A stretch of DNA of 64,000 nt from Duganella sp. OV510 (GCF_900100205.1 NZ_FNEQ01000014.1:1-64000); one strand, 5' to 3'. Counted from the first letter of the stretch, positions 9,394 through 18,677 are shown. Notes: generated from the sequence alone by a model not told the origin. Translations and numbers: made by a program.

Positions 9394-10302
9394 TCAGCTG
9401 TTGTGGAACAGCGCCAGGCCTTGCGCCAGCCCGACCTTGGGCCGCCAGCCCGGCACGCTGCGATAGCTGTGCCACGGCAGCATCACTTCACGCTCGCGGT
9501 AGGGACGGCCGCCCCATGCGATATTCAGCGGCTTGCCGCTGACCTGCGCATACAGCGCGGCGATCTCCTTCAGCGGCACCGGCTGGCCGCTGGAGACGCC
9601 GTACTCCTCGATGCCTGCCGCCTGCGTCGCCAGCTGCTCGCTGGCCAGCACGAAGGCGTCCATCACATCATCGATATACACCAGGTCGACCAGCTGTTCG
9701 CCTGGCGACATGCCAAGCGACGTGCCCTCGTTGGCCACGCGCTTGAGCAGGTTCAGCACCTTGGGCCGCGTGTCGCCGGCGCCGTAGGTGTCGAACAGCT
9801 TCAGCGTGATCACGCGCAGCTGGTGCACTTCGACGTAGTAGTGCAGCAGCGCGGTGAAGGCGGCCTTGGTGGCGGCGTACAGGCAGACCGGATTGTAGGC
9901 CTGGTCCTCGTAGTGTTCCCATGAGGTGCCGGTGTTGACCAGCTGGCGCACGCCGCAGGCGGCCATGGCTTCCACCAGCTGCGTCGAGAACAGCAGATTG
10001 GCGTGGATCAGGCGCTCGACATCCTCCGGCTTGTGCGCGGCCAGGAACAGCGAAGCCAGGTGGAAGACCACCTGTGGCGCGGCGGCGCGCATGATGTCGA
10101 TCAGTTGCAGCGTGCTGCCGTCATGGCGATGCACCTGTGCCTGCGGCGGCAGGCCTTCGGTGGACGAGCTCGCGCGCAGCAGCAGGTGGACTTCCCAGCC
10201 GTCGGCCAGCAGGCGGCGCGTCAGCGCGGCGCCGACGAAGCCGGAGGCGCCGGTGAGCAGCGCACGGCGCGGCGCTGTGGAAGCGGGCGTTACAGCGTTC
10301 AT
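9394..10302 (-). CDS. NAD(P)-dependent SDR sugar reductase/epimerase (AscF/RfbJ-like role)
   Basis: The 302-residue extended short-chain dehydrogenase has the nucleotide motif TGASGFVG (17-24), a Ser/Thr-rich strand NTGTSWEH (123-130) and the catalytic pair Y142-K146. I chose the ATG at 10302 because it overlaps the preceding stop as ATGA; the longer open frame to 10422 runs back into that gene. It is the last gene of the rfbF-G-H operon. A reductase acting on CDP-4-keto-3,6-dideoxyhexose at C4 is therefore expected, as AscF does for ascarylose or RfbJ for abequose. The exact stereochemistry is inference. Confidence 0.75.
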   Translation of the reverse strand: MNAVTPASTAPRRALLTGASGFVGAALTRRLLADGWEVHLLLRASSSTEGLPPQAQVHRHDGSTLQLIDIMRAAAPQVVFHLASLFLAAHKPEDVERLIHANLLFSTQLVEAMAACGVRQLVNTGTSWEHYEDQAYNPVCLYAATKAAFTALLHYYVEVHQLRVITLKLFDTYGAGDTRPKVLNLLKRVANEGTSLGMSPGEQLVDLVYIDDVMDAFVLASEQLATQAAGIEEYGVSSGQPVPLKEIAALYAQVSGKPLNIAWGGRPYREREVMLPWHSYRSVPGWRPKVGLAQGLALFHNS

Positions 10303-10859
10303 GCGTCGGCTCCGGCGTTGTAGACGAAAGGCGATTCGAACATCGCCAGCGCCGGGAAGGTACGGTCGCGCGGCGACATCACCGGCTCCTGCACCGGCCA
10401 GGCGATGCCGGCAGAATTCCACAATACGCCGCCGTCATTATGGGGCGCGTAGGTGGTGGTGACCTTGTAGGTCATCAGCGATTGTTCGCTCAGCGAGCAG
10501 AAGCCGTGCGCCAGGCCGGCCGGCAGGTACAGCATGTGGCCATTGTCGGCGCTCAGTTCCAGCGTGATGTGCTGACCGTAAGCCGGCGAGCCACGGCGCA
10601 GGTCCAGTGCGGCGTCCAGCACCGCGCCTTGCGCGCAGTAGACCAGCTTGGCGTGGTCGTGCGGCGGCGTCTGGAAATGCAGACCGCGGATTACGCCGCG
10701 CTGCGAGGTCGAATAGTATTCCTCGGCATAGTCGGTCGCCAGTCCGTGCTGGCGGAAGATGTCTTCGTGGAATACCTTGACGAAGCTGCCACGGTCATCG
10801 CGGCGGATGTCGGTGATGATCTGGAAGCAGCCGGGAATAGCGGTCGGAATGATCTGCAT
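10299..10859 (-). CDS. RmlC-like sugar 5-(3,5-)epimerase, AscE-like by context
   Basis: The 186-residue cupin has the RmlC catalytic set in order: H61 in RGLHFQ, K71 in HAKLV, Y131 in LMTYKV and D165 in SPRDRTF. RmlC itself works on dTDP-4-keto-6-deoxyglucose. However, no rmlA, rmlB or rmlD is nearby, while the genes for a CDP-3,6-dideoxy-4-keto sugar are in the same operon. A C5 epimerase such as AscE of CDP-ascarylose synthesis is the better contextual guess. It would convert the D-series intermediate to the L-series. Confidence 0.8.
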   Translation of the reverse strand: MQIIPTAIPGCFQIITDIRRDDRGSFVKVFHEDIFRQHGLATDYAEEYYSTSQRGVIRGLHFQTPPHDHAKLVYCAQGAVLDAALDLRRGSPAYGQHITLELSADNGHMLYLPAGLAHGFCSLSEQSLMTYKVTTTYAPHNDGGVLWNSAGIAWPVQEPVMSPRDRTFPALAMFESPFVYNAGADA

Positions 10860-10869
10860 GATGGCCTTG

Positions 10870-11634
10870 CTATTTGGGGAAGGTGGCGTCCAGCAGCACC
10901 AGCGGGCGCTTGATGACCTTGTTGCCCTCCCAGGCTTCGATGCGTTTGGCCAGCATCAGTGCCTGCAGCCTTTCGCAGCAGAAGGCGATGCTGCGGTCCT
11001 CGTAGCCGGGGCGGTGGATGTAGTGGTGGCGGAAAAAGCGCGACGCCACCAGTTCCAGGTCGTGCGCTATCTCGATGAACCATGTGACCGGGATGTACGA
11101 GACGGTCGGCGCGGCGATGAAGGCGTTGCTGCTCAGGAAATCCGCTGCTTCCTTGTGGGTGATGACGCCGCAGTCGATGGCGTCGCCGAAGAACATCAGC
11201 AGGTCGCGGCCGACGTTGTTGGCCTCGTACTGCTGGAGCAGCGTGCCCGGCCAGCTGACCGTGATCGGCACGATCGGTGTCTGGCCGTCGCCATAGAAAT
11301 GCTCGGGCTTCACCTGGGCCAGCAGGTCGGGATGGGCGTGCATGTTGAAGCCGTCCAGCGTGCCGATCAGATGGGTCAGCGCGAAGCGCCGGTAATGGCA
11401 AAAGCCGACAAAGCCGGTCGCCTTGTTGGCGATCAGCTGGCGGCGCACCTCGAACAGCGCCAGGTATTCGCCCAGGTAGCGGTTGCGCGCCGCCTCTTCC
11501 GGCGACATCAGCTGGCTCATCGCCAGGCCGTTTTCCGGCACATAGCTGCCGGAGCCCAGCATGGTCATGAAGTCCGGCATCTTCCAGTTGAAGGGCGCGT
11601 GGGCGATGCAGTAAAACAGCGGTTTATCGTTCAT
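10870..11634 (-). CDS. DUF4422-like putative glycosyltransferase
   Basis: The protein has about 254 residues and contains FVGFCHYRRF near 80, which matches the CHYRR motif typical of the DUF4422 family found in capsule and O-antigen loci. It has no signal peptide or membrane helix. The start used is the ATG at 11634, overlapping the upstream stop as TGATG; a GTG one codon earlier is also possible. Its place between sugar-nucleotide genes supports a transfer role, but the activity is not proven by sequence. Confidence 0.65.
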   Translation of the reverse strand: MNDKPLFYCIAHAPFNWKMPDFMTMLGSGSYVPENGLAMSQLMSPEEAARNRYLGEYLALFEVRRQLIANKATGFVGFCHYRRFALTHLIGTLDGFNMHAHPDLLAQVKPEHFYGDGQTPIVPITVSWPGTLLQQYEANNVGRDLLMFFGDAIDCGVITHKEAADFLSSNAFIAAPTVSYIPVTWFIEIAHDLELVASRFFRHHYIHRPGYEDRSIAFCCERLQALMLAKRIEAWEGNKVIKRPLVLLDATFPK

Positions 11635-12233
11635 CACGCGGGCACGGCCTTAATCAGGTAGTGGGAAGGCTGGGCCGCATCCAGCAGCGTCTGCGGCGCG
11701 GCGCCGCTGCTGGCGGCCTGCTGCCGCAGCGCGTCCTCGATCGCCGGCGGCAGCGGCCCCGGGTTCAGCAGCACGCCGTTGTCGACGCGGAAGCCAGCCT
11801 GCTGGAACAGTACCAGCATGTCATTGATGCCCCAGGCGTGGCGCGGCGGAACGGACGGTGCATCCCAGTAGTGCCGGTTGATGATGCGGGCGGTGATGCT
11901 GGCGTCGAACTGGATCACCTTGCGCACCTGCTGCAGCACCTGCAGCGGGTTGGCAAACTGCTCCAGCGTGGTGTCGAAGTACCAGCCATCGGCCCATTCC
12001 AGCTGCTTGTAGAAGGCGTCGCCGGCGCTTTCCAGGTCGGCCAGGTAGACGCGCTCGGCATAGTCGCGCGCCTGCTGCGCAGGCGCCGGATCGGCCTCCA
12101 CCACCAGCGTGCAGGAAGCCGGATACAGCGCGCGGTAGTCCTGCGCCAGCTCGCTGTTGCTGGCGCCGGCCTGCACCAGCAGGCGGGCGTTGGGCGGCAG
12201 CATCGAACGGAAGGGGACGATGTACTGTTCCAT
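11634..12233 (-). CDS. Methyltransferase-like protein, divergent
   Basis: The 199-residue protein has a weak SAM-methyltransferase pattern: LLVQAGAS in place of the glycine motif, an acidic end to strand two (VVEADPAPAQ), LEQFANPLQVLQQVRK and QQAGFRV near the end. The segments EADPAPAQ and QQAGF, and the hydrophobic tail, also occur in the methyltransferase domain that ends the 1068-residue fusion at 35.8-39 kb. The two are probably related. The degenerate first motif leaves it uncertain whether SAM is bound. Confidence 0.55.
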   Translation of the reverse strand: MEQYIVPFRSMLPPNARLLVQAGASNSELAQDYRALYPASCTLVVEADPAPAQQARDYAERVYLADLESAGDAFYKQLEWADGWYFDTTLEQFANPLQVLQQVRKVIQFDASITARIINRHYWDAPSVPPRHAWGINDMLVLFQQAGFRVDNGVLLNPGPLPPAIEDALRQQAASSGAAPQTLLDAAQPSHYLIKAVPA

Positions 12234-12240
12234 CGCCGGC

Positions 12241-13560
12241 CTAGAAGTTGACGCCGAAGAAGGATTCCAGCTTGTCGACCACGAAGTCCAGCATCTCGCG
12301 CGACAGGCCCGGATAGACGCCGACCCAGAAGGTGTCGTTCATCACGCGGTCGGTGTTGGTCAGTTCGCCGGAGATGCGGTAGTGACGGCCCTGCATATAT
12401 GGCTGACGCACCAGGTTGCCGGCGAACAGCAGGCGGGTGCCGATCTTGTGCTGGTCCAGGTAGGTCAGCAGGTCGACCCGGGCGACATTCGCTTCCGGCT
12501 TCAGCGTCATCGGGAAGCCGAACCACGATGGATCGGAGTTCTCGGTGGCTTCCGGCAGGATCAGGAATTCCTCGCACGACTTCAGGCGGTCTTTCAGGTA
12601 GGCGAAGTTGTCCTTGCGCGACTGCACGAAGCCGGCCGCGCGGTCGATCTGCGCCAGGCCGCAGGCGGCCTGCATGTCGGTGATCTTCAGGTTATAGCCG
12701 AGATGGCTGTAGGTGTACTTGTGGTCGTAGCCGGGCGGCAGTGTGCCGAAGCACTGGCAGAAGCGCTTGCCGCAGGTGTTGTCCTTGCCTGGCGGGCAGT
12801 AGCAGTCGCGGCCCCAGTCGCGGAACGATTCGGCGATCGCTTTCAGTTCCGGGTTGTTGGTGAACACCGCGCCGCCTTCGCCCATGGTGATGTGGTGGGC
12901 CGGGTAGAACGACATGGTGCCGATGTCGCCGAAGGTGCCGACCATCTTGCCGTTGTAGGTCGAGCCGAGCGCGTCGCAGCAGTCCTCGATCAGCCACAGA
13001 TTGTATTTCTTGCAGAGGGCGGTGATGACGTCCAGGTTGTACGGATTGCCCAGCGTGTGCGCCAGCATGATGGCCTTGGTTTTCGGCGAGATCGCCGCTT
13101 CCAGCTGGCTCACGTCGATGTTGTAGGTGCCCAGCTCGACGTCGACAAACACCGGCACCGCGCCGAACTGGATGATCGGGTTGACGGTGGTGGGGAAGCC
13201 GGCGGCGACGCCGATCACTTCATCGCCCTGCTGGATGGCGCGCGCGCCCAGCTTCGGCGAGGTCAGCGCGCTGAAGGCGACCAGGTTGGCTGACGAACCG
13301 GAGTTGACGGTGATCAGGAAGTCAACGCCGATCAGCTTGGCCAGCCTGGCCTCGAACTGGTCGTTGAAGCGGCCGGTGGTCAGCCAGGCGTCCAGCGAGG
13401 CCTCGACCATCAGTTCCATCTCCGGTGCGCCGACCACCTTGCCGGCTGGCGGGATCACGGTCACGCCCGGTTCGAAAGGTTTCGGTACGCTGGCCAGTGC
13501 GCCGTATTCGGCCACCAGCTTGATGATCTGCTCGCGCAGTTGTTCTTTGGTTTGACTCAT
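12241..13560 (-). CDS. rfbH: CDP-6-deoxy-4-hexulose 3-dehydrase (E1, RfbH/DdhC)
   Basis: The 439-residue member of the aminotransferase fold uses PMP and an iron-sulfur cluster to remove the C3 hydroxyl of CDP-4-keto-6-deoxyglucose. The usual PLP lysine is replaced by histidine (FYPAHHITMGEGG, H222/H223), the hallmark of this subfamily. A cysteine cluster at 253, 255, 263, 268 and 270 fits the [2Fe-2S] ligands. Full catalysis needs a reductase (E3, DdhD/AscD), which is not in the window. The gene sits directly after rfbG in the operon. Confidence 0.93.
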   Translation of the reverse strand: MSQTKEQLREQIIKLVAEYGALASVPKPFEPGVTVIPPAGKVVGAPEMELMVEASLDAWLTTGRFNDQFEARLAKLIGVDFLITVNSGSSANLVAFSALTSPKLGARAIQQGDEVIGVAAGFPTTVNPIIQFGAVPVFVDVELGTYNIDVSQLEAAISPKTKAIMLAHTLGNPYNLDVITALCKKYNLWLIEDCCDALGSTYNGKMVGTFGDIGTMSFYPAHHITMGEGGAVFTNNPELKAIAESFRDWGRDCYCPPGKDNTCGKRFCQCFGTLPPGYDHKYTYSHLGYNLKITDMQAACGLAQIDRAAGFVQSRKDNFAYLKDRLKSCEEFLILPEATENSDPSWFGFPMTLKPEANVARVDLLTYLDQHKIGTRLLFAGNLVRQPYMQGRHYRISGELTNTDRVMNDTFWVGVYPGLSREMLDFVVDKLESFFGVNF

Positions 13561-13570
13561 GATTGCTGCC

Positions 13571-14647
13571 TTAAAGTGGTGCGGTGTTTTGATAGGTGGC
13601 GATTTGCGCCAGTGTCAGCGCGCGCATGTCGGCGCCGCGCATGTGCGCCTGGTGCCATGCGACGATCTGCTCGATGGTGTGGCCCAGGTGCCAGCGCGGC
13701 TGCCATTGCAGGCGCGCACGCGCCTTGGAGCAGTCCAGTTTCAGATAGTGTGCCTCATGCGGCTGCGGAGCGGCGTCCAGCTCCCAGGCGGCGCCGTCGC
13801 CCCAGCTTTGGCACAGGCGTTCGATGATCCACTCGACCGGGCGGGCGTCGATGTCATGTGGGCCGAAGTTGAAGCCTTCGGCAAACGCCGCGCCGTGCAG
13901 GTACAGGTGCTCGGCCAGCGTCAGGTAGCCGGACAGCGGCTCCAGCACGTGCTGCCACGGGCGGATCGCGTGCGGGCTGCGGATGCGCACCGGCTGGCCG
14001 GCGGCAATCGCCCGCACCATGTCGGGTATCAGGCGGTCTTCCGCCCAGTCGCCGCCGCCGATGACGTTGCCGGCGCGGCCAGAAGCCAGCGCCACGCCGT
14101 GCTCGGCATATTTTTCCGGATTGAAGAACGACGAACGGTAGCCGGCCGTCACCAGTTCGGCGCAGGCCTTGCTGTTGCTGTACGGGTCGTAGCCGCCGAA
14201 GGCTTCGTTTTCACGGTAGCCCCAGGCCCATTCCTTGTTCTCGTAGCACTTGTCGCTGGTGACGTTGACCACCGCCTTGATGCCGGGTGTGTTGCGCACC
14301 GCTTCAAAGAAGTTGACCAGGCCCATGACGTTGGTGGCGTAGGTCTCGACCGGATTGACATAGGAATACCGCACCAGCGCCTGCGCCGCCATGTGGATGA
14401 CGATCTCTGGCCGGGCTTCGCGCATGGCTTGCTGCAAGGCGGCGGCGTCGCGGATGTCACCGGTGATGGAGCTCATGCCGCTGCCGACCTGGGCCACCTC
14501 GAACAGGCTGGGATTGCTCGGCGACGGCAGCGCGTAGCCGGTCACGTGCGCGCCCAGCTGTTGCAGCCACAGGCTGAGCCAGCTGCCTTTGAAACCCGTG
14601 TGGCCGGTCAGGAAAACGCGCTTGCCTTGCCAGAACGCTGGACTCAT
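13571..14647 (-). CDS. rfbG: CDP-glucose 4,6-dehydratase
   Basis: The 358-residue extended SDR has NAD motif TGHTGFKG (14-21), the SDK motif (131-133) and the catalytic pair Y156-K160 (YSNSK). It makes CDP-4-keto-6-deoxyglucose from CDP-glucose. I chose the ATG at 14647 because it overlaps the rfbF stop as ATGA; the longer frame to 14683 would run into rfbF. The product is the substrate of RfbH next door. Confidence 0.93.
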   Translation of the reverse strand: MSPAFWQGKRVFLTGHTGFKGSWLSLWLQQLGAHVTGYALPSPSNPSLFEVAQVGSGMSSITGDIRDAAALQQAMREARPEIVIHMAAQALVRYSYVNPVETYATNVMGLVNFFEAVRNTPGIKAVVNVTSDKCYENKEWAWGYRENEAFGGYDPYSNSKACAELVTAGYRSSFFNPEKYAEHGVALASGRAGNVIGGGDWAEDRLIPDMVRAIAAGQPVRIRSPHAIRPWQHVLEPLSGYLTLAEHLYLHGAAFAEGFNFGPHDIDARPVEWIIERLCQSWGDGAAWELDAAPQPHEAHYLKLDCSKARARLQWQPRWHLGHTIEQIVAWHQAHMRGADMRALTLAQIATYQNTAPL

Positions 14648-15417
14648 GGCCACTTCTTCCACGGCGCCTTGCCGCTTTCCCACAGGTCTTCCAGGTGGAT
14701 CTTGTCGCGCAGCGTATCCATCGGCTGCCAGAAGCCGTGATGGAAGAAGGCATCCATCTGGTTCTCCAGGGCCAGCGTTTCCATCGGCTCTTTTTCCCAG
14801 ATGGTGGCGTCGTTGGCGATGTAGTCGATGACTTTCGGCGACAGCACGAAGTAGCCGCCGTTGATCCAGGCGCCGTCGCCCTGCGGTTTTTCCTTGAAGC
14901 TGACGATGCGCTGGCCGTCGATGTCGATGGCGCCGAAGCGGCCCGGCGGCAGCACTGCCGACATGGTGGCCAGCTTGCCGTGTGCCTGGTGGAAGGCGAT
15001 CGAGGCGGTGATGTCGATGTCGGCCACGCCGTCGCCATAGGTGAAGCAGAATGCTTCCTCGTTTTTCAGGTGTTCGCGCACGCGCTTAAGGCGGCCGCCG
15101 GTCATGCTGTCGGCGCCGGTGTCGATCAGCGTGACGCGCCACGGTTCGGCGTAACGCTGATGCACTTCCATGCTGTTGGCCTGCAGGTCGAAAGTGACGT
15201 CCGAGGTGTGCAGGAAGTAGTTGGCGAAGAATTCCTTGATGATGTAGCCGCGATAGCCGCAGCAGATGACGAAATCGTTGATGCCGTGAGCCGAATAGCT
15301 CTTCATGATGTGCCACAGGATCGGCTTGCCGCCGATCTCGACCATCGGTTTCGGCTTGACGGTGGTTTCCTCGCTGAGCCGTGTGCCCAGGCCGCCGGCC
15401 AGTATGACTGCTTTCAT
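14644..15417 (-). CDS. rfbF: Glucose-1-phosphate cytidylyltransferase
   Basis: The 257-residue nucleotidyltransferase begins with the signature AGGLGTRL (7-14) and KPKPMVEIGGKPILWHI, typical of RfbF. It makes CDP-glucose from CTP and glucose-1-phosphate, the first step of CDP-3,6-dideoxyhexose synthesis. It is the first gene of the minus-strand operon. GGGGA lies a few bases before the ATG, and an AT-rich stretch with TAAAAT about 40 bases upstream may hold the promoter. Confidence 0.94.
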   Translation of the reverse strand: MKAVILAGGLGTRLSEETTVKPKPMVEIGGKPILWHIMKSYSAHGINDFVICCGYRGYIIKEFFANYFLHTSDVTFDLQANSMEVHQRYAEPWRVTLIDTGADSMTGGRLKRVREHLKNEEAFCFTYGDGVADIDITASIAFHQAHGKLATMSAVLPPGRFGAIDIDGQRIVSFKEKPQGDGAWINGGYFVLSPKVIDYIANDATIWEKEPMETLALENQMDAFFHHGFWQPMDTLRDKIHLEDLWESGKAPWKKWP

Positions 15418-15478
15418 GAATTCCCCGTTGTGTGTGGTGCGTAGGCGTGGCTTATTTTAAACGAAAAATACAGGCTGA

Positions 15479-15802
15479 TTAGCGGCCAATGTGTTTGAAC
15501 ATTTCCCCGCATTCGGCGGCGCTATCGCCGCCCAGTTCGACGTGCAGCGGGTGCGGCGCCTCGGCTTGCAGCGTCGGCACACAACGCGTCGCGCAGGTTG
15601 CCGTCCGCCGCCCGTATCGACAGTGGCGTGATGTCTGCCCTTCGCCGAGGCGCGCGTCTGCCAGCATCATGCGCATCATCGACAGCGACCGGAAGCCCGG
15701 CTGCATGCCCAGTTCCTCGGGGCCGGGCAGTACGAAATCGAAAGGCGCGGGGTGTTGCAGCAGCGAGATGGCGGCGTGGCTGCTGCCATGCAGGAAGGTG
15801 AG
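15479..15802 (-). pseudogene. Frameshifted remnant of an unidentified coding gene
   Basis: This fills the 413-bp space between rfbF and the GT41 fusion. One minus-strand frame reads plausible protein (DFVLPGPEELGMQPGFRSLS, 15730-15650). It turns into arginine-rich shadow-like sequence, then becomes plausible again (LHVELGGDSAAECGEMFKHI) to a TAA at 15479. Between about 15638 and 15571 the sensible reading (ADITPLSIRAADGNLRDAL) is in another frame, as expected from two compensating indels. There is no convincing start, since a stop lies at 15803-15805. I do not recognise the family. It may be a decayed gene or two sequencing errors. Confidence 0.4.
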
Positions 15803-15830
15803 TTATTCACATCCAGTCTGGTGGGGCGGT

Positions 15831-18677
15831 TTAGGCGCCGGCGGGCGCCAGCAGCAAATGATAGCCCTGGCTCAGCGCCTGCTGGAGGATCACGCTGCGT
15901 TGCGGGTCGCCAGCGGCCAGCGTGGCGTGGTGGTCGCGCACCAGTGTGGTCAGGGCGTCGAGACGCCTGGCCAGCAGTGCCTTGAAGGTGGCGCCATCGG
16001 TCAGGAAATTCTGGCGGGTGTGGTCTTCATACAACAGGTACAGGCGTTCCAGCGCCGCTTGCAGGCCTTCCGGTTGCGCCTCGGCGCCAGCTGGCGGCAG
16101 CGCTGCGGCCGGCTGGTAGCTGGACAGGGGGGCCGGCAGGTAGGCGCATTCGCGGCCAGTCAGCGCTGCCAGCGCGGTGGCGACGCCAGCCAGCGGGCGG
16201 TAGCGCCGTCCCCGGTAGTGGCCGAAGGCTGCGCCCAGTTGCTCGCGGCGCAGCAGCAGGCTGGCCGGCTGGCACAGCACGTCGCCGGCGCCGCGTTCGT
16301 TGGCCAGCAGCACCGCCGCCAGCGAGGCGCCGCTGAGCGCGGTTTCGGCCGGCAGCAAGGGGGCGCCGGGCAGCGGCTGGCCGTGTGCGTCGACCGGCTG
16401 GCGCCAGCAGGCCACCAGGCCGATGGCGGGATAGGCCTGGTAAAAGTGCATCATGCGGCTGATCTTGTCGGCGTGCAGCACCTCGCCGGGCGGGGCGACC
16501 GCGATGTATTCGCCCAGGGCCAGCGTCAGGCAGTGGTCGAGGTTGCTCCCGGCATCCAGTGTGGGGGCGCGGTTGTAGCGCAGGCTGGCATGGGCGGCCT
16601 GCAGCCTGGCCAGCCTGCGGCGGCGGGCGTCGCCCTTGCCGCTGTCGCTGACGATGATTTCGCAGCGGCCGTAGTGCTGGTCGAGCGCGCTGCGCACCGT
16701 GTATTCCAGCTGCTCGGGACTGTCGTGGTCGCCAGTCGGGATCAGGATGCTGACCAGCGGCAGGCTGACGTCCGGCCGGGATGCGGCGCCGTCCTGTTGC
16801 AGCGTGCCGCGCGCCACTTGCAGGTATAGTTGTTCCAGTTCGCGCACCAGTTTCGGCGTGTCGAACAGCGGTGCCTTGTCGCGGTTTTTGGCCAGGCGGC
16901 GGCGCAGGCGCGCCAGCTCCTCCGGTTTCCCGGCCAGGCGCGCGGCCTTGTCTTCATAGGCTTTGGCGCTGTGCGTCACCAGTTCCGGCAGGTCGATGGC
17001 GTGCAGCAGGCTGCCGCCGAGGCGGGCGGCGTAGCTGTCGCCGGCCTGGGTTAGCAGCGGCACGCCGGCCCACAGCGCATCGGCGGCTGCGGCGCCGCCG
17101 CTGAACGGCTGCGTGTCCAGGCACAGGTCGGCCAGTTGCAGCCGCGCCAGAAAATCGGCGGGCGCCACGCGCGCGGCAAACAGCAGCCGCTCGCTGGCGA
17201 CGCCATGGCGCAATGCCGCCACCCGCAGGTTGTCGCGCACCGGCTCGCTATCGGCAGCCAGCCACAGCACACTGCCCGGCACGCGCTTGAGGATGCGCAT
17301 CCAGCCGGCGAACTGTGCCGGCGCCAGCTTGCGGCTGCTGTTGAAGTTGCAGAACACGAAGGCGTCTTCCGGCAGGCCGCAGCTGGTGCGGGTTGGCGCC
17401 GGCGCGGACGGGGGGACGGCGGCGCGGCGGCGGTCGTGCAGCTGCACGCAGTCCGGCAGGTATAGCGGCTGTTCGCTAAAGGAGGCGGCCAGTTGCGGTG
17501 GCAGCACGAAGGCGTCGGCCAGGATGTAGTCGACCGCCGGCATGGCGCTGCTGCCCGGATGGCCGAGCCAGCTGATCTGCACCGGTGCCGCGCGGTGCGC
17601 CAGGATGCCGGGCCGGCCGTCGGCGCCGAGGCCGTGCAGGTCGACCAGGATGTCGATTTCGTGGGCACGGATGGTTTGCGCCGCCTGCAGGTCGCTCATC
17701 ACCGTCAGGCGGATATGGTGGTCCATCTGCGGCGCGACGCGCGCGCGCAGACCGCTGCGGTCTTCCTCGTTCCAGCTGAAGCCGTAGATTTCAAACTGCT
17801 CGCGCTGGTGCAGGCCGTACAGCTCGGCCGTCAGGCGGGCGGCGTGGCTGCCGAAGTCGGACGACAGGTAGCCGATGCGCAGCTTGCGGTGCAGATAGCC
17901 CTGCTCGTCGGCCAGCGGCGCCGGCGCGGCGGCGCGGTTGACCGGATGGCGGCCGGCTGCGGCCCGTTGTTCGGCCGGATCGTCGCTGATGCACAGCGAA
18001 GAGGCAGCCGAGGCGCTGTTGGCCAGTTCGGTTTCGGCCAGGCCGGGCAGCGGCGCGCACACCGGCCAGGCACATTGCTGCTGGCGCAGCTGGATCCACT
18101 GGGCGGCAATGTCCGGCTGTTTCGGATCGAGCAGCAGGCTGCGCGCGCAGGCGTCTTCGGCTTCAGGATAGTGCTGGCGCAGCGCCGCCACGCGCGCCAC
18201 GCTGTTGAGCGCCTGGATCTGTTGCGGCCGGCTGGCGGGATGGTCGGGATCGATTTGCGCCAGCGCCGCGCGCCAGGTGGACAAGGCTGCCTCATGCTGG
18301 CGCAGGCGTTCCTGCAGGCTGCCGAGGGCCATGCGGGCGTCGATGAAATCCGGCTTGATGGCCAATGCCGCGCGCAGCGACTGTTCGGCTTCCTGCTGCT
18401 CGTCGGCCTGGATTTGCAGCACGCCCAGGTTGTACCAGGCGGCAAACAGCAGCGGCGACTCGGTGCAGCGCAGCCACAGGTGATACAGCTCGGCGGCGCG
18501 CGCGGCTTGGCCGGCGTGGCCCATCAGCCCGGCCAGGCCGATCAGTTGCATGATCGGCAAACTGCCGCGCTTGGCCAATACAAACGCCACCTTGGCCGCT
18601 TGCGTCAGTTCGTTGGCGGCAAGGGCCCGGTTCAGTTCCTGCAGATGCGATTCGTCGCTGGGTTGGCTGGAGCTCAT
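15831..18677 (-). CDS. TPR - GT41 (OGT/SPINDLY-like) - GT2 fusion glycosyltransferase
   Basis: The protein has 948 residues. Residues about 30-200 are tetratricopeptide-like helices with regular Ala/Leu patterns. About 264-610 is the bacterial GT41 domain (LRIGYLSSDFGSHA, DILVDLHGL, ISWLGHPGSSAMPAVDYILAD cut short here, DAFVFCNFNSS, DLCLDTQPFSGG, DALWAGVPLLT). About 637-870 is GT2-like (VSILIPTGDHD, EIIVSDSGKGD) but lacks an obvious DxD. GT41 enzymes glycosylate proteins in the cytoplasm, with the TPR part binding the acceptor. A second fusion of this kind is at 35.8-39 kb. The acceptor is unknown; the Ser/Thr octad proteins in the same locus are candidates. Confidence 0.85.
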   Translation of the reverse strand: MSSSQPSDESHLQELNRALAANELTQAAKVAFVLAKRGSLPIMQLIGLAGLMGHAGQAARAAELYHLWLRCTESPLLFAAWYNLGVLQIQADEQQEAEQSLRAALAIKPDFIDARMALGSLQERLRQHEAALSTWRAALAQIDPDHPASRPQQIQALNSVARVAALRQHYPEAEDACARSLLLDPKQPDIAAQWIQLRQQQCAWPVCAPLPGLAETELANSASAASSLCISDDPAEQRAAAGRHPVNRAAAPAPLADEQGYLHRKLRIGYLSSDFGSHAARLTAELYGLHQREQFEIYGFSWNEEDRSGLRARVAPQMDHHIRLTVMSDLQAAQTIRAHEIDILVDLHGLGADGRPGILAHRAAPVQISWLGHPGSSAMPAVDYILADAFVLPPQLAASFSEQPLYLPDCVQLHDRRRAAVPPSAPAPTRTSCGLPEDAFVFCNFNSSRKLAPAQFAGWMRILKRVPGSVLWLAADSEPVRDNLRVAALRHGVASERLLFAARVAPADFLARLQLADLCLDTQPFSGGAAAADALWAGVPLLTQAGDSYAARLGGSLLHAIDLPELVTHSAKAYEDKAARLAGKPEELARLRRRLAKNRDKAPLFDTPKLVRELEQLYLQVARGTLQQDGAASRPDVSLPLVSILIPTGDHDSPEQLEYTVRSALDQHYGRCEIIVSDSGKGDARRRRLARLQAAHASLRYNRAPTLDAGSNLDHCLTLALGEYIAVAPPGEVLHADKISRMMHFYQAYPAIGLVACWRQPVDAHGQPLPGAPLLPAETALSGASLAAVLLANERGAGDVLCQPASLLLRREQLGAAFGHYRGRRYRPLAGVATALAALTGRECAYLPAPLSSYQPAAALPPAGAEAQPEGLQAALERLYLLYEDHTRQNFLTDGATFKALLARRLDALTTLVRDHHATLAAGDPQRSVILQQALSQGYHLLLAPAGA

